64,000 nucleotides of DNA from Sphingobacterium arenae (GTDB taxonomy: Bacteria > Bacteroidota > Bacteroidia > Sphingobacteriales > Sphingobacteriaceae): NCBI RefSeq assembly GCF_014692505.1, contig NZ_JACNYK010000001.1, positions 1,559,922-1,623,921 on the forward strand, given 5' to 3'. Both the position numbers and the translations under genes were made by a program. Below the pieces are notes generated by a model. It was not told where the DNA came from. It ran no database searches and saw only the letters and a program-made list of their open reading frames with translations. The stretch's first letter is position 1; each line of letters begins with the position of its first letter. Positions 47,251 to 56,725 of the stretch are shown here, piece after piece.

Positions 47251-49902
47251 ATGAAAAATATATTTTATTCGATGGGTGCTTTTTTGATCACGGTAGTGAT
47301 GGCCTGCACCCACAAGGGAAATGAAAAGAATGATCATCCTTTTAGAAATCCAGATCTTCCTGTTGAAGAACGAATAGACAACCTCATCGGAATGCTGAAC
47401 TTGGAAGAAAAAGTTGGATTGATGATGAACAGTTCAAAACCGGTCCCACGCTTGGGGATCCCGGCCTATGATTGGTGGAACGAAGCGTTGCATGGGGTGG
47501 CACGTTCCGGTAAAGCAACGGTATTTCCGCAAGCCATTGGTATGGCTGCTACTTGGGATGAAGAGAATCATTTAAAGACATTTGAGATCATCTCGGATGA
47601 AGCGCGTGCGAAATATAACGAAGCGGTGCGTCAAGAAGAACGGGGACGTTATTACGGCTTAAGTTTTTGGACGCCCAATATCAATATCTTTCGAGATCCC
47701 AGATGGGGACGCGGACAAGAGACGTATGGGGAAGACCCCTATTTGACAACCCGCCTCGGATTAGCAGCCGTGAAAGGTTTACAGGGAGACGATGACAGAT
47801 ATTTTAAAACGCACGCCTGCGCCAAACATTATGCGGTACATAGCGGCCCAGAATGGAACCGACACTCGTATAATGCGGTGATTTCCGATCGTGATCTTTG
47901 GGAAACCTATCTGCCTGCGTTTAAAGCGTTGGTACAAGAAGGAAACGTGCAGGAAGTGATGTGCGCTTATAACGCCTTTGAAGGACAGCCCTGTTGCGGA
48001 AGTGATCGGCTGATGATGGATATTCTCCGGAATAAATGGGGCTTCGAAGGCATGGTCGTATCGGACTGCTGGGCGATTGATGATTTTTTTAAAAAAGGAC
48101 ATCACGAATCCCACGACACGCCTGCGGAAGCAGTCGCAAATGCGGTGTTAACTTCTACGGATTTGGAATGCGGACAGTCTTATGAACATTTATTAGCGTC
48201 GGTGAAAGAGGGACTGATCACGGAAGAACAAATCGACGTTTCATTGCGACGTATTTTACGAGGTTGGTTCGAATTGGGCATGTTTGATCCGGCAGACCGT
48301 GTGCCATGGAGTCAATTATCTTATGACATTGTAGCCTCCGACAAGCATAGACAGCAGGCTTTGGACGTTGCGCGCCAATCCATGACGTTGTTGAAGAATG
48401 ATAACCAAACACTCCCGTTAGGCAAAAAATTGAAACGGATAGCCGTTGTGGGGGCAAATGCGGCGGATAGTATGATGCTTTGGGGCAACTATAATGGTAC
48501 GCCGACCTCGACGGTGACGATTTTAGAAGGCATCCGGGAAAAAGTGCCCAATGCGGAAGTCATCTATGAAAAAGGTAGCGACCTTGTCGACCCTTGGGTA
48601 AGACATTCCCTGTACGAATCGTTCTTCACATCAAAAGATGGTGAGCAAGGTTTGAAAGTAGAATTTTACAACAACAATATGTTGGAAGGGAAGCCCGTGC
48701 GTACGTTAACAAACCGTTTGGGAATTGAATATTCTAACCGTGGCGGTACCGCCTTGGCGCAGGATGTCAACCTGGAAAATACGTCCACGCGTATTTCGGG
48801 TGTTTTTGTGGCTCCTTATACCGGTGAAGTCGTCTTTAAAGCGAACGCCAACGATGGTTACGTTTTAAACTTTGATGGAAAAGAAATAGGTAAAATGGAA
48901 GGTCGTCAAGCGGTTCGTGGTGCGGAATATGCCGTGCAGGTAGAGAAAGGAAAAGCCTATCCGATGGTATTCGAACATCGCCAAAAAGGCAGTATCCTGA
49001 CGATGGGATTCGCTGTCTTTAAAAAGGAGAAAGCTGACTTTACGGATTTGACAGAGCGTTTGAAAGATGTCGATGCTATTGTTTATGCTGGTGGCTTGTC
49101 CCCACAACTAGAAGGGGAAGAAATGTTTGTGGATGCGGAGGGGTTCAAAGGAGGCGACAGAACCTCTATCGATTTGCCCAAAGTTCAGCGCGACCTGTTG
49201 GCTGCATTACGCCAAACGGGAAGGCCGGTGGTGTTCGTTCTGTGTACCGGAAGCTCCCTGACCTTGGAGCAAGATGAAAAAAACTACGATGCTTTGCTTT
49301 GTGCTTGGTATGGCGGAGAAGAAGCGGGAACTGCGGTGGCGGATGTCCTTTTCGGCGACTATAATCCAGCGGGACGTTTACCTGTGACTTTCTATAGAAC
49401 CTTAGCACAGCTGGATGGCGCCCTGACCCAAACCGGAGACGAAACACGGCAAGGTTTTGAAAATTACGATATGCAGGGACGTACGTATCGTTATATGAAG
49501 GATACACCGTTATATCCGTTTGGGCATGGCTTGAGTTATGCCACTTTTTCTTATGGTGATGTACAGTTAGCGCAATCAACTTTTAAGGGCGATAGTCCGG
49601 TGCAGTTGTCCATTCCAGTGACCAATACCTCAAAGATAGATGGCGAAGAGGTCGTACAAGTTTATGTGACGCGGAATAATGATGCGCTCGCTCCAGTTAA
49701 ATCGTTACGAGGATTTGCGCGGGTCTCCCTCAAAGCAGGACAAACAAAAACGGTCGATGTGGCAATCAGCCCTGAGGCTTTTCATTTTTATGAGGAAAGC
49801 GCAGATGCTTTACAGCGAAAAGTTGGCGCATATACTATTCTTTATGGAGGTACTTCGGCCGATATGGGATTGAAAACTTTAACACTTAAAATCGCGGATT
49901 AG
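47251..49902 (+). CDS. GH3 beta-xylosidase with PA14 insert, lipoprotein
   Basis: The product has 883 residues from ATG 47251, where the lipoprotein signal starts (ending VVMACTHKG); ATG 47221 would add 10 polar residues. GH3 motifs: WWNEALHGVARSGKATVFPQ, FWTPNINIFRDPRWGRGQE, KHYAVHSGPEWNRH and nucleophile Asp272 in GMVVSDCWAID. The second domain starts near LLKNDNQTLPL and is interrupted by a PA14 domain (about 450-590, with GVFVAPYTGEVVFKAN). A fibronectin-III-like end domain follows (from about 770). WWNEALHGVA is typical of beta-xylosidases rather than beta-glucosidases. It is the last gene of the nine-gene operon and would turn xylo-oligosaccharides into xylose in the periplasm. Confidence 0.93.
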   Translation: MKNIFYSMGAFLITVVMACTHKGNEKNDHPFRNPDLPVEERIDNLIGMLNLEEKVGLMMNSSKPVPRLGIPAYDWWNEALHGVARSGKATVFPQAIGMAATWDEENHLKTFEIISDEARAKYNEAVRQEERGRYYGLSFWTPNINIFRDPRWGRGQETYGEDPYLTTRLGLAAVKGLQGDDDRYFKTHACAKHYAVHSGPEWNRHSYNAVISDRDLWETYLPAFKALVQEGNVQEVMCAYNAFEGQPCCGSDRLMMDILRNKWGFEGMVVSDCWAIDDFFKKGHHESHDTPAEAVANAVLTSTDLECGQSYEHLLASVKEGLITEEQIDVSLRRILRGWFELGMFDPADRVPWSQLSYDIVASDKHRQQALDVARQSMTLLKNDNQTLPLGKKLKRIAVVGANAADSMMLWGNYNGTPTSTVTILEGIREKVPNAEVIYEKGSDLVDPWVRHSLYESFFTSKDGEQGLKVEFYNNNMLEGKPVRTLTNRLGIEYSNRGGTALAQDVNLENTSTRISGVFVAPYTGEVVFKANANDGYVLNFDGKEIGKMEGRQAVRGAEYAVQVEKGKAYPMVFEHRQKGSILTMGFAVFKKEKADFTDLTERLKDVDAIVYAGGLSPQLEGEEMFVDAEGFKGGDRTSIDLPKVQRDLLAALRQTGRPVVFVLCTGSSLTLEQDEKNYDALLCAWYGGEEAGTAVADVLFGDYNPAGRLPVTFYRTLAQLDGALTQTGDETRQGFENYDMQGRTYRYMKDTPLYPFGHGLSYATFSYGDVQLAQSTFKGDSPVQLSIPVTNTSKIDGEEVVQVYVTRNNDALAPVKSLRGFARVSLKAGQTKTVDVAISPEAFHFYEESADALQRKVGAYTILYGGTSADMGLKTLTLKIAD

Positions 49903-50091
49903 AGAGCATAAACGCATGATGTAACCAATTGAAACGTTTATGTTACATGTACGAATATTATCATTCGTGCATAATCCTAATATTGCATTAGCAACCAAGA
50001 TAATTCTATTCACAGTTCCGATACTATTGTAGAAGAGTGCAACCGGTTGTATGGAGAATGCAACAAATTGAACACTAAATTTAAACTTAAC
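49903..50091 (+). promoter_or_regulatory. Control region of the third SusC/D operon
   Basis: The 189 bases between GH3 and SusC are dense in inverted repeats. TGTAAC (49920-49925) and GTTACA (49942-49947) flank a CG-centred AAACGTTT palindrome (49932-49939). ACGAAT and ATTCGT form a short hairpin near 49951-49968. A LacI-type operator lies at 50038-50051. No clear -7/-33 promoter pair was found. Confidence 0.4.
50038..50051. promoter_or_regulatory. LacI-type operator candidate
   Basis: TGCAACCGGTTGTA matches the LacI/CcpA-type pattern TGnAAnCGnTTnCA except for one base, with a perfect 10-bp palindrome (CAACCGGTTG) around the central CG. It lies 40 bases before the SusC start codon, and a LacI-family gene follows this SusC/D operon. 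Binding is inferred. Confidence 0.5.
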
Positions 50092-53000
50092 ATGATAACA
50101 AAACCTGATTTTTTATCGTCCGCACGATTTCAGATGAAGAGGAGAAAAGCTCCGCTCCATCGTTTCATGCTGTTACTGTTGTTTTTGTTGGCAAATAATG
50201 TATGGGCGCAGGAAAGAGAAATTAAAGGGAGAGTCACCTCGGAAGAAGGAAAACCATTGGTCGGTGTTTCTGTTCACGTCAAGGGAACAACTACGAGCAC
50301 GTCTTCTGGAGACAACGGACAGTTTTCTTTAGCTACAAGTTCAGGGTCTGTATTACTATTTTCATATGTCGGTTTCTCGGCACAGGAATATGTATTAGGC
50401 GATGAAACGTCGCTTCAGATTACGATGTTAAGTTCCGATTCTCAGTTAGACGAAGTCGTCGTCGTTGGTTACGGTACACAACGCAAAGAAGCAGTAACAG
50501 GATCGGTGGCTTCCATTAGTGGTGAAAAGATGAACGAGGTGCCGGCGGCTAACATTACACAGGCATTGCAAGGCCGGGTGGCAGGGGTACAGATGACCCA
50601 AACATCATCCAAGCCTGGAGCAGCAATGCAGATACGTATACGCGGTACACGCTCGTTAAATGCGAGTAACGATCCGTTAATCGTGTTAGATGGGATTCCA
50701 TTTGCGGGATCTATTGGTGACATCAATCCCATTGATATCAAAAGTGTGGATATCTTAAAAGACGCTTCAGCTACCGCAATTTATGGTTCTCGGGGAGCAA
50801 ATGGGGTGATTCTTGTAACAACACATAAAGGGTATACCGGGCAACAAGCAAGAGTCACTTTTAATAGCTACACAGGATTGAAAACATTGTTTGCGCGTTA
50901 TCCCATGATGAATGGTGCCGAGTTCGTCGAGCTTAGAAAAGCCGCCGGCCTATATCAGAACGGCGTAGATGAATCGGATGATGTGGATGTAGACTGGCAG
51001 GATCTGTTATATAAAAATGGTATCATGACCAGTCAAGACTTGAGTGTTTCCGGCGGTACGGAAAAAACAATCTATAATTTTAGCACAGGTTATTTTCGTG
51101 ATGAAGCTGTCTTGCCCGGCCAAAATTTCGATCGCTTTTCGTTGCGGGGAAGTCTAGACCAGAAAATTGGAGAGCGGATACGGGTAGGTTTCAGCACAAA
51201 TAATAATTATTCGGTTAATAGAGGAAATAATTTGGGTGTCTATACGACTTTAAGTACGACACCTATTGCAAACCCTTATAATGAGGACGGTTCCTTCAAG
51301 AATATCGTCGGGATGGCACAGGATAATCATTGGGTATATTCAAGAGAAACCATAGAAAATCTTGGAAATAAATGGGTAGATATGGCCAAAGGCTTCGGCT
51401 CTTATAACACCTTTTTTGGGGAAATAGATATACCTGGTATAGCGGGGCTGAAGTATAGAGCGAATGTAGGGCTCAATTTTAGGACAACGAACGGAGGGGC
51501 ATATACGGGAGAAGGGGTTTTCAGTTCCGAAATCAACAATCCGTCTACGGCGTCGATTAACAATTCATTACATACGCAGTGGACGATAGAAAACCTATTG
51601 ACCTACGACCGCACATTTGCAGAAAAGCATAATCTTAACGTGGTAGGACTTTACTCGGCAGAACAAATCCGTTACAATAGCTCGCATGTTTCGGCCTTGC
51701 ATATTCCGGCAGACCAGTTCCAATTTTATAACTTGGGACATGCGACGGGTGAGATTACGGTCGACCCAAATAATCAGGACTATTATAAAACAGGCTTGTT
51801 GTCTTGGATGGGGCGTGTTATGTATGACTATGACGGACGGTACATGGTTAGCGCGACAATTCGCACGGATGGTTCGTCAAGATTAGCACCGGGACATAAG
51901 TGGCACGCTTACCCGGCGGTATCCGCGGGATGGAACGCAAAAAGAGAATCGTTTCTCTCGGATGTCAGTTGGTTGGACCTGTTAAAAATCCGCGCAGGAT
52001 TCGGTCAAACTTCTAATCAATCAGTAGCTCCTTACAAGACGTTAGGGAGATTGTCTACACGCCCGTATAATTTCGCGGATGAGTTTGCAATGGGATATTA
52101 CGTAACGGAATTACCGAATGCCGCATTGGGTTGGGAATACACGAAGACATGGAATTATGGGGTCGATTTTGCTCTTTTGAATAACAGATTACGGGGTACT
52201 TTTGAATATTACACGCAGCATACAAAAGACTTGTTGTTGAGTGTTGGATTGCCAGCATCGTCGGGTGTAGGTAGTTATATGGGAAATATTGGCGAGACGC
52301 AAAACAAGGGTTTTGAATTTTCATTGGACGGTTTGATTTTAGATAATCCAGACGGATTGACTTGGGAAGCTGGATTTAACTTCTATTTGAACCGGAACAA
52401 GCTATTAGCGCTTTCTTCTGGACGCGACCGCGACGAGGGGAATGCATGGTTTGTAGGGCATCCGATTGATGTGATTTATGATCATGAAAAAATAGGCCTC
52501 TGGCAGGAGAATGACCCTTATTTGGATGTTTTAGAGCCAGGGGGGAATCCGGGTATGATTAAGGTAAGGTATACGGGAGAATACAGTGAGGACGGCGCGC
52601 CTGTACGACAAATTAACGCCGACGATCGACAGATTATGGATGTTAATCCCCGGTTTGAGGGTGGATTTAATACACGTCTAGCATATAAGGGGTTTGATTT
52701 AGGGCTTGTTGCGGCATTTAAAAATGGCGGAACGTTAATCAGCTCACTGTATTCTTCAGCGAGTTATTTAAACTTGATGAGCGGACGTCGGAATAATGTG
52801 AAAGTGGATTATTGGACACCGGAGAACACCGATGCCAAATATCCGAAGCCGGGTGGTATAGCCAGTGGCGATAATCCAAAATATGGAAGCACACTGGGGT
52901 ATTTTGATGCCTCTTATTTAAAGATCAGAACAATTTCGCTCGGGTATAATTTCAATAGCGAAGGTTGGATACAACGAGTAGGTATCGGGGGACTGCGGAT

Positions 53001-53190
53001 TTATGGAACAGTACAAAATCCTTTTGTGTTATTTTCTCCGTATCATAGCGAATCTGGTATGGATCCTGAGCCTAATTCGAGAGGCGATGAGAATCAAGCT
53101 GTGTCTTCTTACCAAAGTAGACTTATGGTCATCGGTACCAATACCCCAGCCAACAGAAATTACATGATCGGACTTAATGTGTCATTTTAA
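50092..53190 (+). CDS. SusC/RagA-family TonB-dependent transporter (third pair)
   Basis: The product has 1032 residues from ATG 50092; a TTG at 50047 and an ATG at 50134 are alternatives, the last giving the most compact signal peptide (ending NVWAQ). A full carboxypeptidase-like beta-sandwich (REIKGRVTSEEGKPLVGVSV) is followed by the SusC plug motifs DEVVVVGYGTQRKEAVTGSV, PLIVLDGIPFAG, VDILKDASATAIYGSRGANG and ILVTTHKG. The barrel ends IGLNVSF. It imports an oligosaccharide with the SusD encoded directly downstream. This pair is canonical (one C, one D), unlike the tandem pairs at 21029-30811. Its own promoter region with a LacI-type operator suggests a ligand or timing different from the HTCS-controlled operons. 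Confidence 0.94.
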   Translation: MITKPDFLSSARFQMKRRKAPLHRFMLLLLFLLANNVWAQEREIKGRVTSEEGKPLVGVSVHVKGTTTSTSSGDNGQFSLATSSGSVLLFSYVGFSAQEYVLGDETSLQITMLSSDSQLDEVVVVGYGTQRKEAVTGSVASISGEKMNEVPAANITQALQGRVAGVQMTQTSSKPGAAMQIRIRGTRSLNASNDPLIVLDGIPFAGSIGDINPIDIKSVDILKDASATAIYGSRGANGVILVTTHKGYTGQQARVTFNSYTGLKTLFARYPMMNGAEFVELRKAAGLYQNGVDESDDVDVDWQDLLYKNGIMTSQDLSVSGGTEKTIYNFSTGYFRDEAVLPGQNFDRFSLRGSLDQKIGERIRVGFSTNNNYSVNRGNNLGVYTTLSTTPIANPYNEDGSFKNIVGMAQDNHWVYSRETIENLGNKWVDMAKGFGSYNTFFGEIDIPGIAGLKYRANVGLNFRTTNGGAYTGEGVFSSEINNPSTASINNSLHTQWTIENLLTYDRTFAEKHNLNVVGLYSAEQIRYNSSHVSALHIPADQFQFYNLGHATGEITVDPNNQDYYKTGLLSWMGRVMYDYDGRYMVSATIRTDGSSRLAPGHKWHAYPAVSAGWNAKRESFLSDVSWLDLLKIRAGFGQTSNQSVAPYKTLGRLSTRPYNFADEFAMGYYVTELPNAALGWEYTKTWNYGVDFALLNNRLRGTFEYYTQHTKDLLLSVGLPASSGVGSYMGNIGETQNKGFEFSLDGLILDNPDGLTWEAGFNFYLNRNKLLALSSGRDRDEGNAWFVGHPIDVIYDHEKIGLWQENDPYLDVLEPGGNPGMIKVRYTGEYSEDGAPVRQINADDRQIMDVNPRFEGGFNTRLAYKGFDLGLVAAFKNGGTLISSLYSSASYLNLMSGRRNNVKVDYWTPENTDAKYPKPGGIASGDNPKYGSTLGYFDASYLKIRTISLGYNFNSEGWIQRVGIGGLRIYGTVQNPFVLFSPYHSESGMDPEPNSRGDENQAVSSYQSRLMVIGTNTPANRNYMIGLNVSF

Positions 53191-53206
53191 AAAGAGGATG
53201 TTAGTT

Positions 53207-55162
53207 ATGAAAACTATATATATAAAACTTATATCGGGGGTTGTCTTTTTTGCAACGTTAGGTTTAGGCAGTTGTTCCAAAATACTAGAAGAAGAACCAA
53301 GAAGTGTATTTACACCGGATTTTTTTAAAACGGAAAAGGGCGTCGTTGGTGGAATCACCGCGTTGTATGGACATTTACGGAATATATACGGAAACGGTTA
53401 CTATTATAACGCCTGTTTAACTGGAACCGATGAGTATACCTACGCGCAACAAGCAGATGGGAATTTTAAAGATGCGGATTTATCAGGAGTGGGGTCGTTG
53501 ACACCGAGTAGCAGCCGATCAGACGTGTTGTGGAACGAAGCTTTTCCAGCGATAAATACGGCAAACGGTGTTATAGAAAATGCGGTGGAAGTAGAAGGCA
53601 TTTCGGACGCCATAGTCGCAGAAGCCTATTTTTTTAGAGGATTTGATTATTTTATGTTAGTACAGTCCTTTGGTGGTGTACCATTGGATTTGGGATCTGG
53701 TGAGCTAAAGTTCAATACATCAACAATCCGGACATCGGTTCGTAATACGGTTCCGGAGGTATATACGCGAGCTGTCTTTCCGGATTTGTTAAAGGCTATT
53801 GAGGACTTGCCCGATGTTGGACGTGTCAAGGGAGGTGCAACGAAGACGTTGGCCCGTTTATATCTTTCGAAAGCATATCTCACCTATGCGTGGTGGTTGG
53901 AAAATCCCAACAATATACCTACCTATCCAGAAACGGCGCGCACAGATCCCGATGGTCACGATGCAACATATTATTACCAAATGGCCTACGATATTGCTGT
54001 CGAGGGGATTGATAACCCGGGAGACTACGGTTTGCAAGAAACGTATTATGACGTCAACTACGGCCCTAACGACCGGAATAGCGAAATTATGCTTTACGCA
54101 GATCATACAGAAGATAGTGAGTATTTTAACGGAGGAAGTCATTCTTACGGAAGTGGTGGAGCACCGGATAACTTTGCTGTTTGGATGGTCACCTGGGACT
54201 ATACTTTTTTAGAAAGTGCAACGACGCAAGACTGGACATCCAAAGTGAGATCGGTACAGCGAGAAGCCGCGCAAGCATACGGCCGGCCGTGGACTCGGAT
54301 GGCGCCTACGCAAAACGCGATTATCAACACCTTTGAAGACAAAGTGAACGACTCGCGATATGACGGCACGTTTGTAACCACGTGGAGAGCGAACTGGGAT
54401 AAAGGAGGTATTGCTAATGCAGTGCTTTACAATGCCAACGGCTTGGAAGTTCAGCCCGGGGATGCCATCTTAACAATTTTGGATGAAGAGCCAACCGTGG
54501 CCGTGGATTACTCGAACTCACCATATAATAGTAATGTTGGTGCTGGAATTATTCCCGGACAAGCATCATTTGTGATACCTCCTAGTGCAATTAGTAGAAG
54601 AAAACACCCCAACTTGTGGAAATTAGGAACCTATCGCACGGATAATGGTACGGGCTTGGGACAGCCAAATGGCGGTAGTACACGTCCTTTCAATATTGCT
54701 AAATTTTCAGAACTGTATTTCGTTGCGGCTGAAGCAGCGGTAAAAGGTGCCTCTGTGCAGGCAGGAAAAAGTGCGCGTGAATTGATCAATGTAATGAGAG
54801 CGCGAGCTGGAATGTGGCGTTGGGACAATAACGGAAACATAGAAAGAAATGAAGATAGAAGTTTAGATATGATAGCGGCAACTCCTGCCAATATTACCGT
54901 TGATTATATATTAGAGGAACGTTCTAGGGAATATTTTGGAGAAGGCTACCGTTGGTTTGATTTGGTCAGAACGCAGAAATGGACGGATGTTGCAAAAACG
55001 TACCAAATTGCGGGACCTGATGTTGGAGATCATACGCCTATTACCTTTACGCGGGATATTCAGCCCTTTCATTACCTACGCCCCATCCCTCAAGGTCAAA
55101 TGGATGCGATGGAACTGGAGGCAAATGAAAAAGCTGCGTATCAGAATCCGGGGTATAATTAA
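53207..55162 (+). CDS. SusD/RagB-family glycan-binding lipoprotein (third pair)
   Basis: The product has 651 residues from ATG 53207, chosen because AAAGAGG lies about nine bases upstream and the lipoprotein signal begins here (ending LGLGSCSKI, Cys23). ATGs at 53177 (overlapping SusC) and 53198 are alternatives. SusD features: AEAYFFRGFDYFMLVQSFGG in the TPR-like N-terminal region, ILEERSREYFGEGYRWFDLVR near the C-terminus and the end AAYQNPGYN. It partners the SusC 16 bases upstream. A strong terminator follows at 55189, so the operon has just these two genes. The bound glycan is unknown; neighbours suggest xylan or its side-chain products. Confidence 0.93.
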   Translation: MKTIYIKLISGVVFFATLGLGSCSKILEEEPRSVFTPDFFKTEKGVVGGITALYGHLRNIYGNGYYYNACLTGTDEYTYAQQADGNFKDADLSGVGSLTPSSSRSDVLWNEAFPAINTANGVIENAVEVEGISDAIVAEAYFFRGFDYFMLVQSFGGVPLDLGSGELKFNTSTIRTSVRNTVPEVYTRAVFPDLLKAIEDLPDVGRVKGGATKTLARLYLSKAYLTYAWWLENPNNIPTYPETARTDPDGHDATYYYQMAYDIAVEGIDNPGDYGLQETYYDVNYGPNDRNSEIMLYADHTEDSEYFNGGSHSYGSGGAPDNFAVWMVTWDYTFLESATTQDWTSKVRSVQREAAQAYGRPWTRMAPTQNAIINTFEDKVNDSRYDGTFVTTWRANWDKGGIANAVLYNANGLEVQPGDAILTILDEEPTVAVDYSNSPYNSNVGAGIIPGQASFVIPPSAISRRKHPNLWKLGTYRTDNGTGLGQPNGGSTRPFNIAKFSELYFVAAEAAVKGASVQAGKSARELINVMRARAGMWRWDNNGNIERNEDRSLDMIAATPANITVDYILEERSREYFGEGYRWFDLVRTQKWTDVAKTYQIAGPDVGDHTPITFTRDIQPFHYLRPIPQGQMDAMELEANEKAAYQNPGYN

Positions 55163-55188
55163 TAATATCTAGAAAAACATCATTTCTT

Positions 55189-55228
55189 AAAACTCGCTCA
55201 TCTAATCTTGAAGGTGGGTGAGTTTTTT
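55189..55228. terminator. Intrinsic terminator between convergent SusD and LacI genes
   Basis: A 12-bp stem (55189-55200 with 55215-55226, two G-T wobbles) with a 14-base loop runs into T6 on the plus strand. It lies 26 bases after the SusD stop and directly abuts the LacI stop at 55230. The A-run on the other arm makes it usable in both directions. Confidence 0.85.
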
Positions 55229-55229
55229 A

Positions 55230-56264
55230 TTAAATATCCGTTGATTTCCTATAGCAAGTTGTTGCTTCAAGTAGAAAGTTTTCATAGACCATACCCTGTC
55301 TATTTTGTTGTTTTTCTATCAATGGAATCAATAAGTCCAGCGTAAGTTGTGCCATTTGTTGTGTGGGCTGCCGAATCGTCGATAGTGCCGGATTTAAGTA
55401 ATCTGCCAAATTGGTATTGGTAAAGCCGATAACCGCAACGTCGTCTGGAACGCGGAGGTCGAGATCAGCCAATACGCCCAAAATCTTAATCGATAACGTG
55501 TCTGTACCACCTACAATGGCATTAGGCATATGATTACTGGCCTGCAGTTTTTTGAAAACTTCTTTCAACTCGCTATCAATATCTTCGGTCGGATCTTGGT
55601 AGTCGGCATCGATCACATACTCTTTTTGAAAGGGTATGCCGTAGTTGTGAAGTGCATTTTTGTAACCACGAATGCGGTCTTTTGTATTACCGATATCTTT
55701 TCCGCACAGAAAAGCAATCCGTGTACGTCCTTTTTTGATGAGTTCTTCTGTCGCTTTGAATGTTTCCAAGCTATTGTGTATACCGATCTTATACGTATTC
55801 AGATCATGCTGTATGCGGTCAAATAGGATGACGGGACAGTATTGGTGATGAATATCTCTTAATAACGCCGTATTGGAGTTTTCAAAAGCGGGGGAAATGA
55901 TGATTCCAGCGACATTCTGACGAATAAGAAAATCTAAGGCTTCTTTTTCTATTTCCTCCCTATTTTGGGTTTGAAAGGGAAGTAAGGTGTAGTGATGCAG
56001 CATGGCTAGTTTATAAAGCTCGTCAATAAATTCTAAAAAGAATGGACTGGAAAGGAATGGAATGACGACGCCAATAAGGTTCGTTTTTCCGGTTTTGAGG
56101 TGCTTTGCAAATGGATTCGGTCTATAATTATGTTTTGCGGCATACGCCAAAACCCGTTGTTTAGTTTCCTCTCTGATTTCATAGCTATCATTTAATGCCC
56201 GGGAAACCGTTGCCGGAGACAAATTGAGCGCCGCTGCAATAGACTTTATGTTGATTTTTCCCAT
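55230..56264 (-). CDS. LacI/GalR-family transcriptional regulator
   Basis: The 344-residue protein has the N-terminal LacI helix-turn-helix (INIKSIAAALNLSPATVSRAL) and hinge region (YRPNPFAKHLKTGKTNLIGV). A periplasmic-binding-protein-like sensor domain follows (about 62-340), with typical VAVIGFTNTNLADYLNPAL and LSTIRQPTQQM segments. It is cytoplasmic and would bind a CG-centred palindrome, its contact changed by a sugar ligand. It is convergent with the third SusC/D operon, and a fitting operator lies ahead of that SusC at 50038. The ligand is unknown. This type of regulator is less usual than HTCS or ECF-sigma control for SusC/D loci, so it may add a catabolite-like level of control. Confidence 0.93.
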   Translation of the reverse strand: MGKINIKSIAAALNLSPATVSRALNDSYEIREETKQRVLAYAAKHNYRPNPFAKHLKTGKTNLIGVVIPFLSSPFFLEFIDELYKLAMLHHYTLLPFQTQNREEIEKEALDFLIRQNVAGIIISPAFENSNTALLRDIHHQYCPVILFDRIQHDLNTYKIGIHNSLETFKATEELIKKGRTRIAFLCGKDIGNTKDRIRGYKNALHNYGIPFQKEYVIDADYQDPTEDIDSELKEVFKKLQASNHMPNAIVGGTDTLSIKILGVLADLDLRVPDDVAVIGFTNTNLADYLNPALSTIRQPTQQMAQLTLDLLIPLIEKQQNRQGMVYENFLLEATTCYRKSTDI

Positions 56265-56411
56265 GATGGACTACGGATTGTTTTTGGCTAAATTATCGAT
56301 TTATTTCCATATAACGGGGCGGTGGGTGGAATAACTGACGCATTTGAATCTATAAGATGCTGTTTGCTTTGGCGCAGAATTTGCACACTGTTGCAAAATA
56401 GGAGATTGGAT

Positions 56412-56642
56412 ATGAAAAGAATTTTAGGATTTTTAACAATAATATTGCTGTTTTTCGTGGTTTCTTCTTGTTACTCACACCGACACCCTCACGGGCATCT
56501 ACCGCCGGGTAAAGCGAAGAAAATTTATGGGGACAAATCGGCTAAACGGCATGCCCCAGGTCAGAAAAAGAAAAGATATAAGAAAGCCAAGAAAGGAAGA
56601 GGACATTATAAACATGATGTAGTGATTCACTTTGGAGGGTGA
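56412..56642 (+). CDS. Small basic lipoprotein (76 residues)
   Basis: The ATG at 56412 starts a lipoprotein signal (ending VVSSCYSH); upstream extension to 56322 has no support. The mature part is very rich in Lys, His, Gly and Pro (PPGKAKKIYGDKSAKRHAPGQKKK) and ends VVIHFGG. Related short proteins in Sphingobacteriaceae carry the same PPGQAKK...APGQ pattern and are often labelled quinol oxidase subunit 4, a name not supported by anything in the sequence. It lies between LacI (divergent) and the DUF1080 gene (83 bases on). Function is unknown; the positive charge and histidines might bind metal or polyanion. Confidence 0.75.
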   Translation: MKRILGFLTIILLFFVVSSCYSHRHPHGHLPPGKAKKIYGDKSAKRHAPGQKKKRYKKAKKGRGHYKHDVVIHFGG

Positions 56643-56725
56643 TCAGCTTGTCTTTAATTCAGAATGGGCTGTATAGTGTTATTTTTTTGTAGATTAGTGT
56701 CTTCAAAAAACTCTAAACTAAAGTT

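Noticed and set aside
49949..49970. Hairpin after GH3 as intrinsic terminator
   Set aside because: Short 6-bp core stem without a following T-run; more likely part of the operator-rich region.
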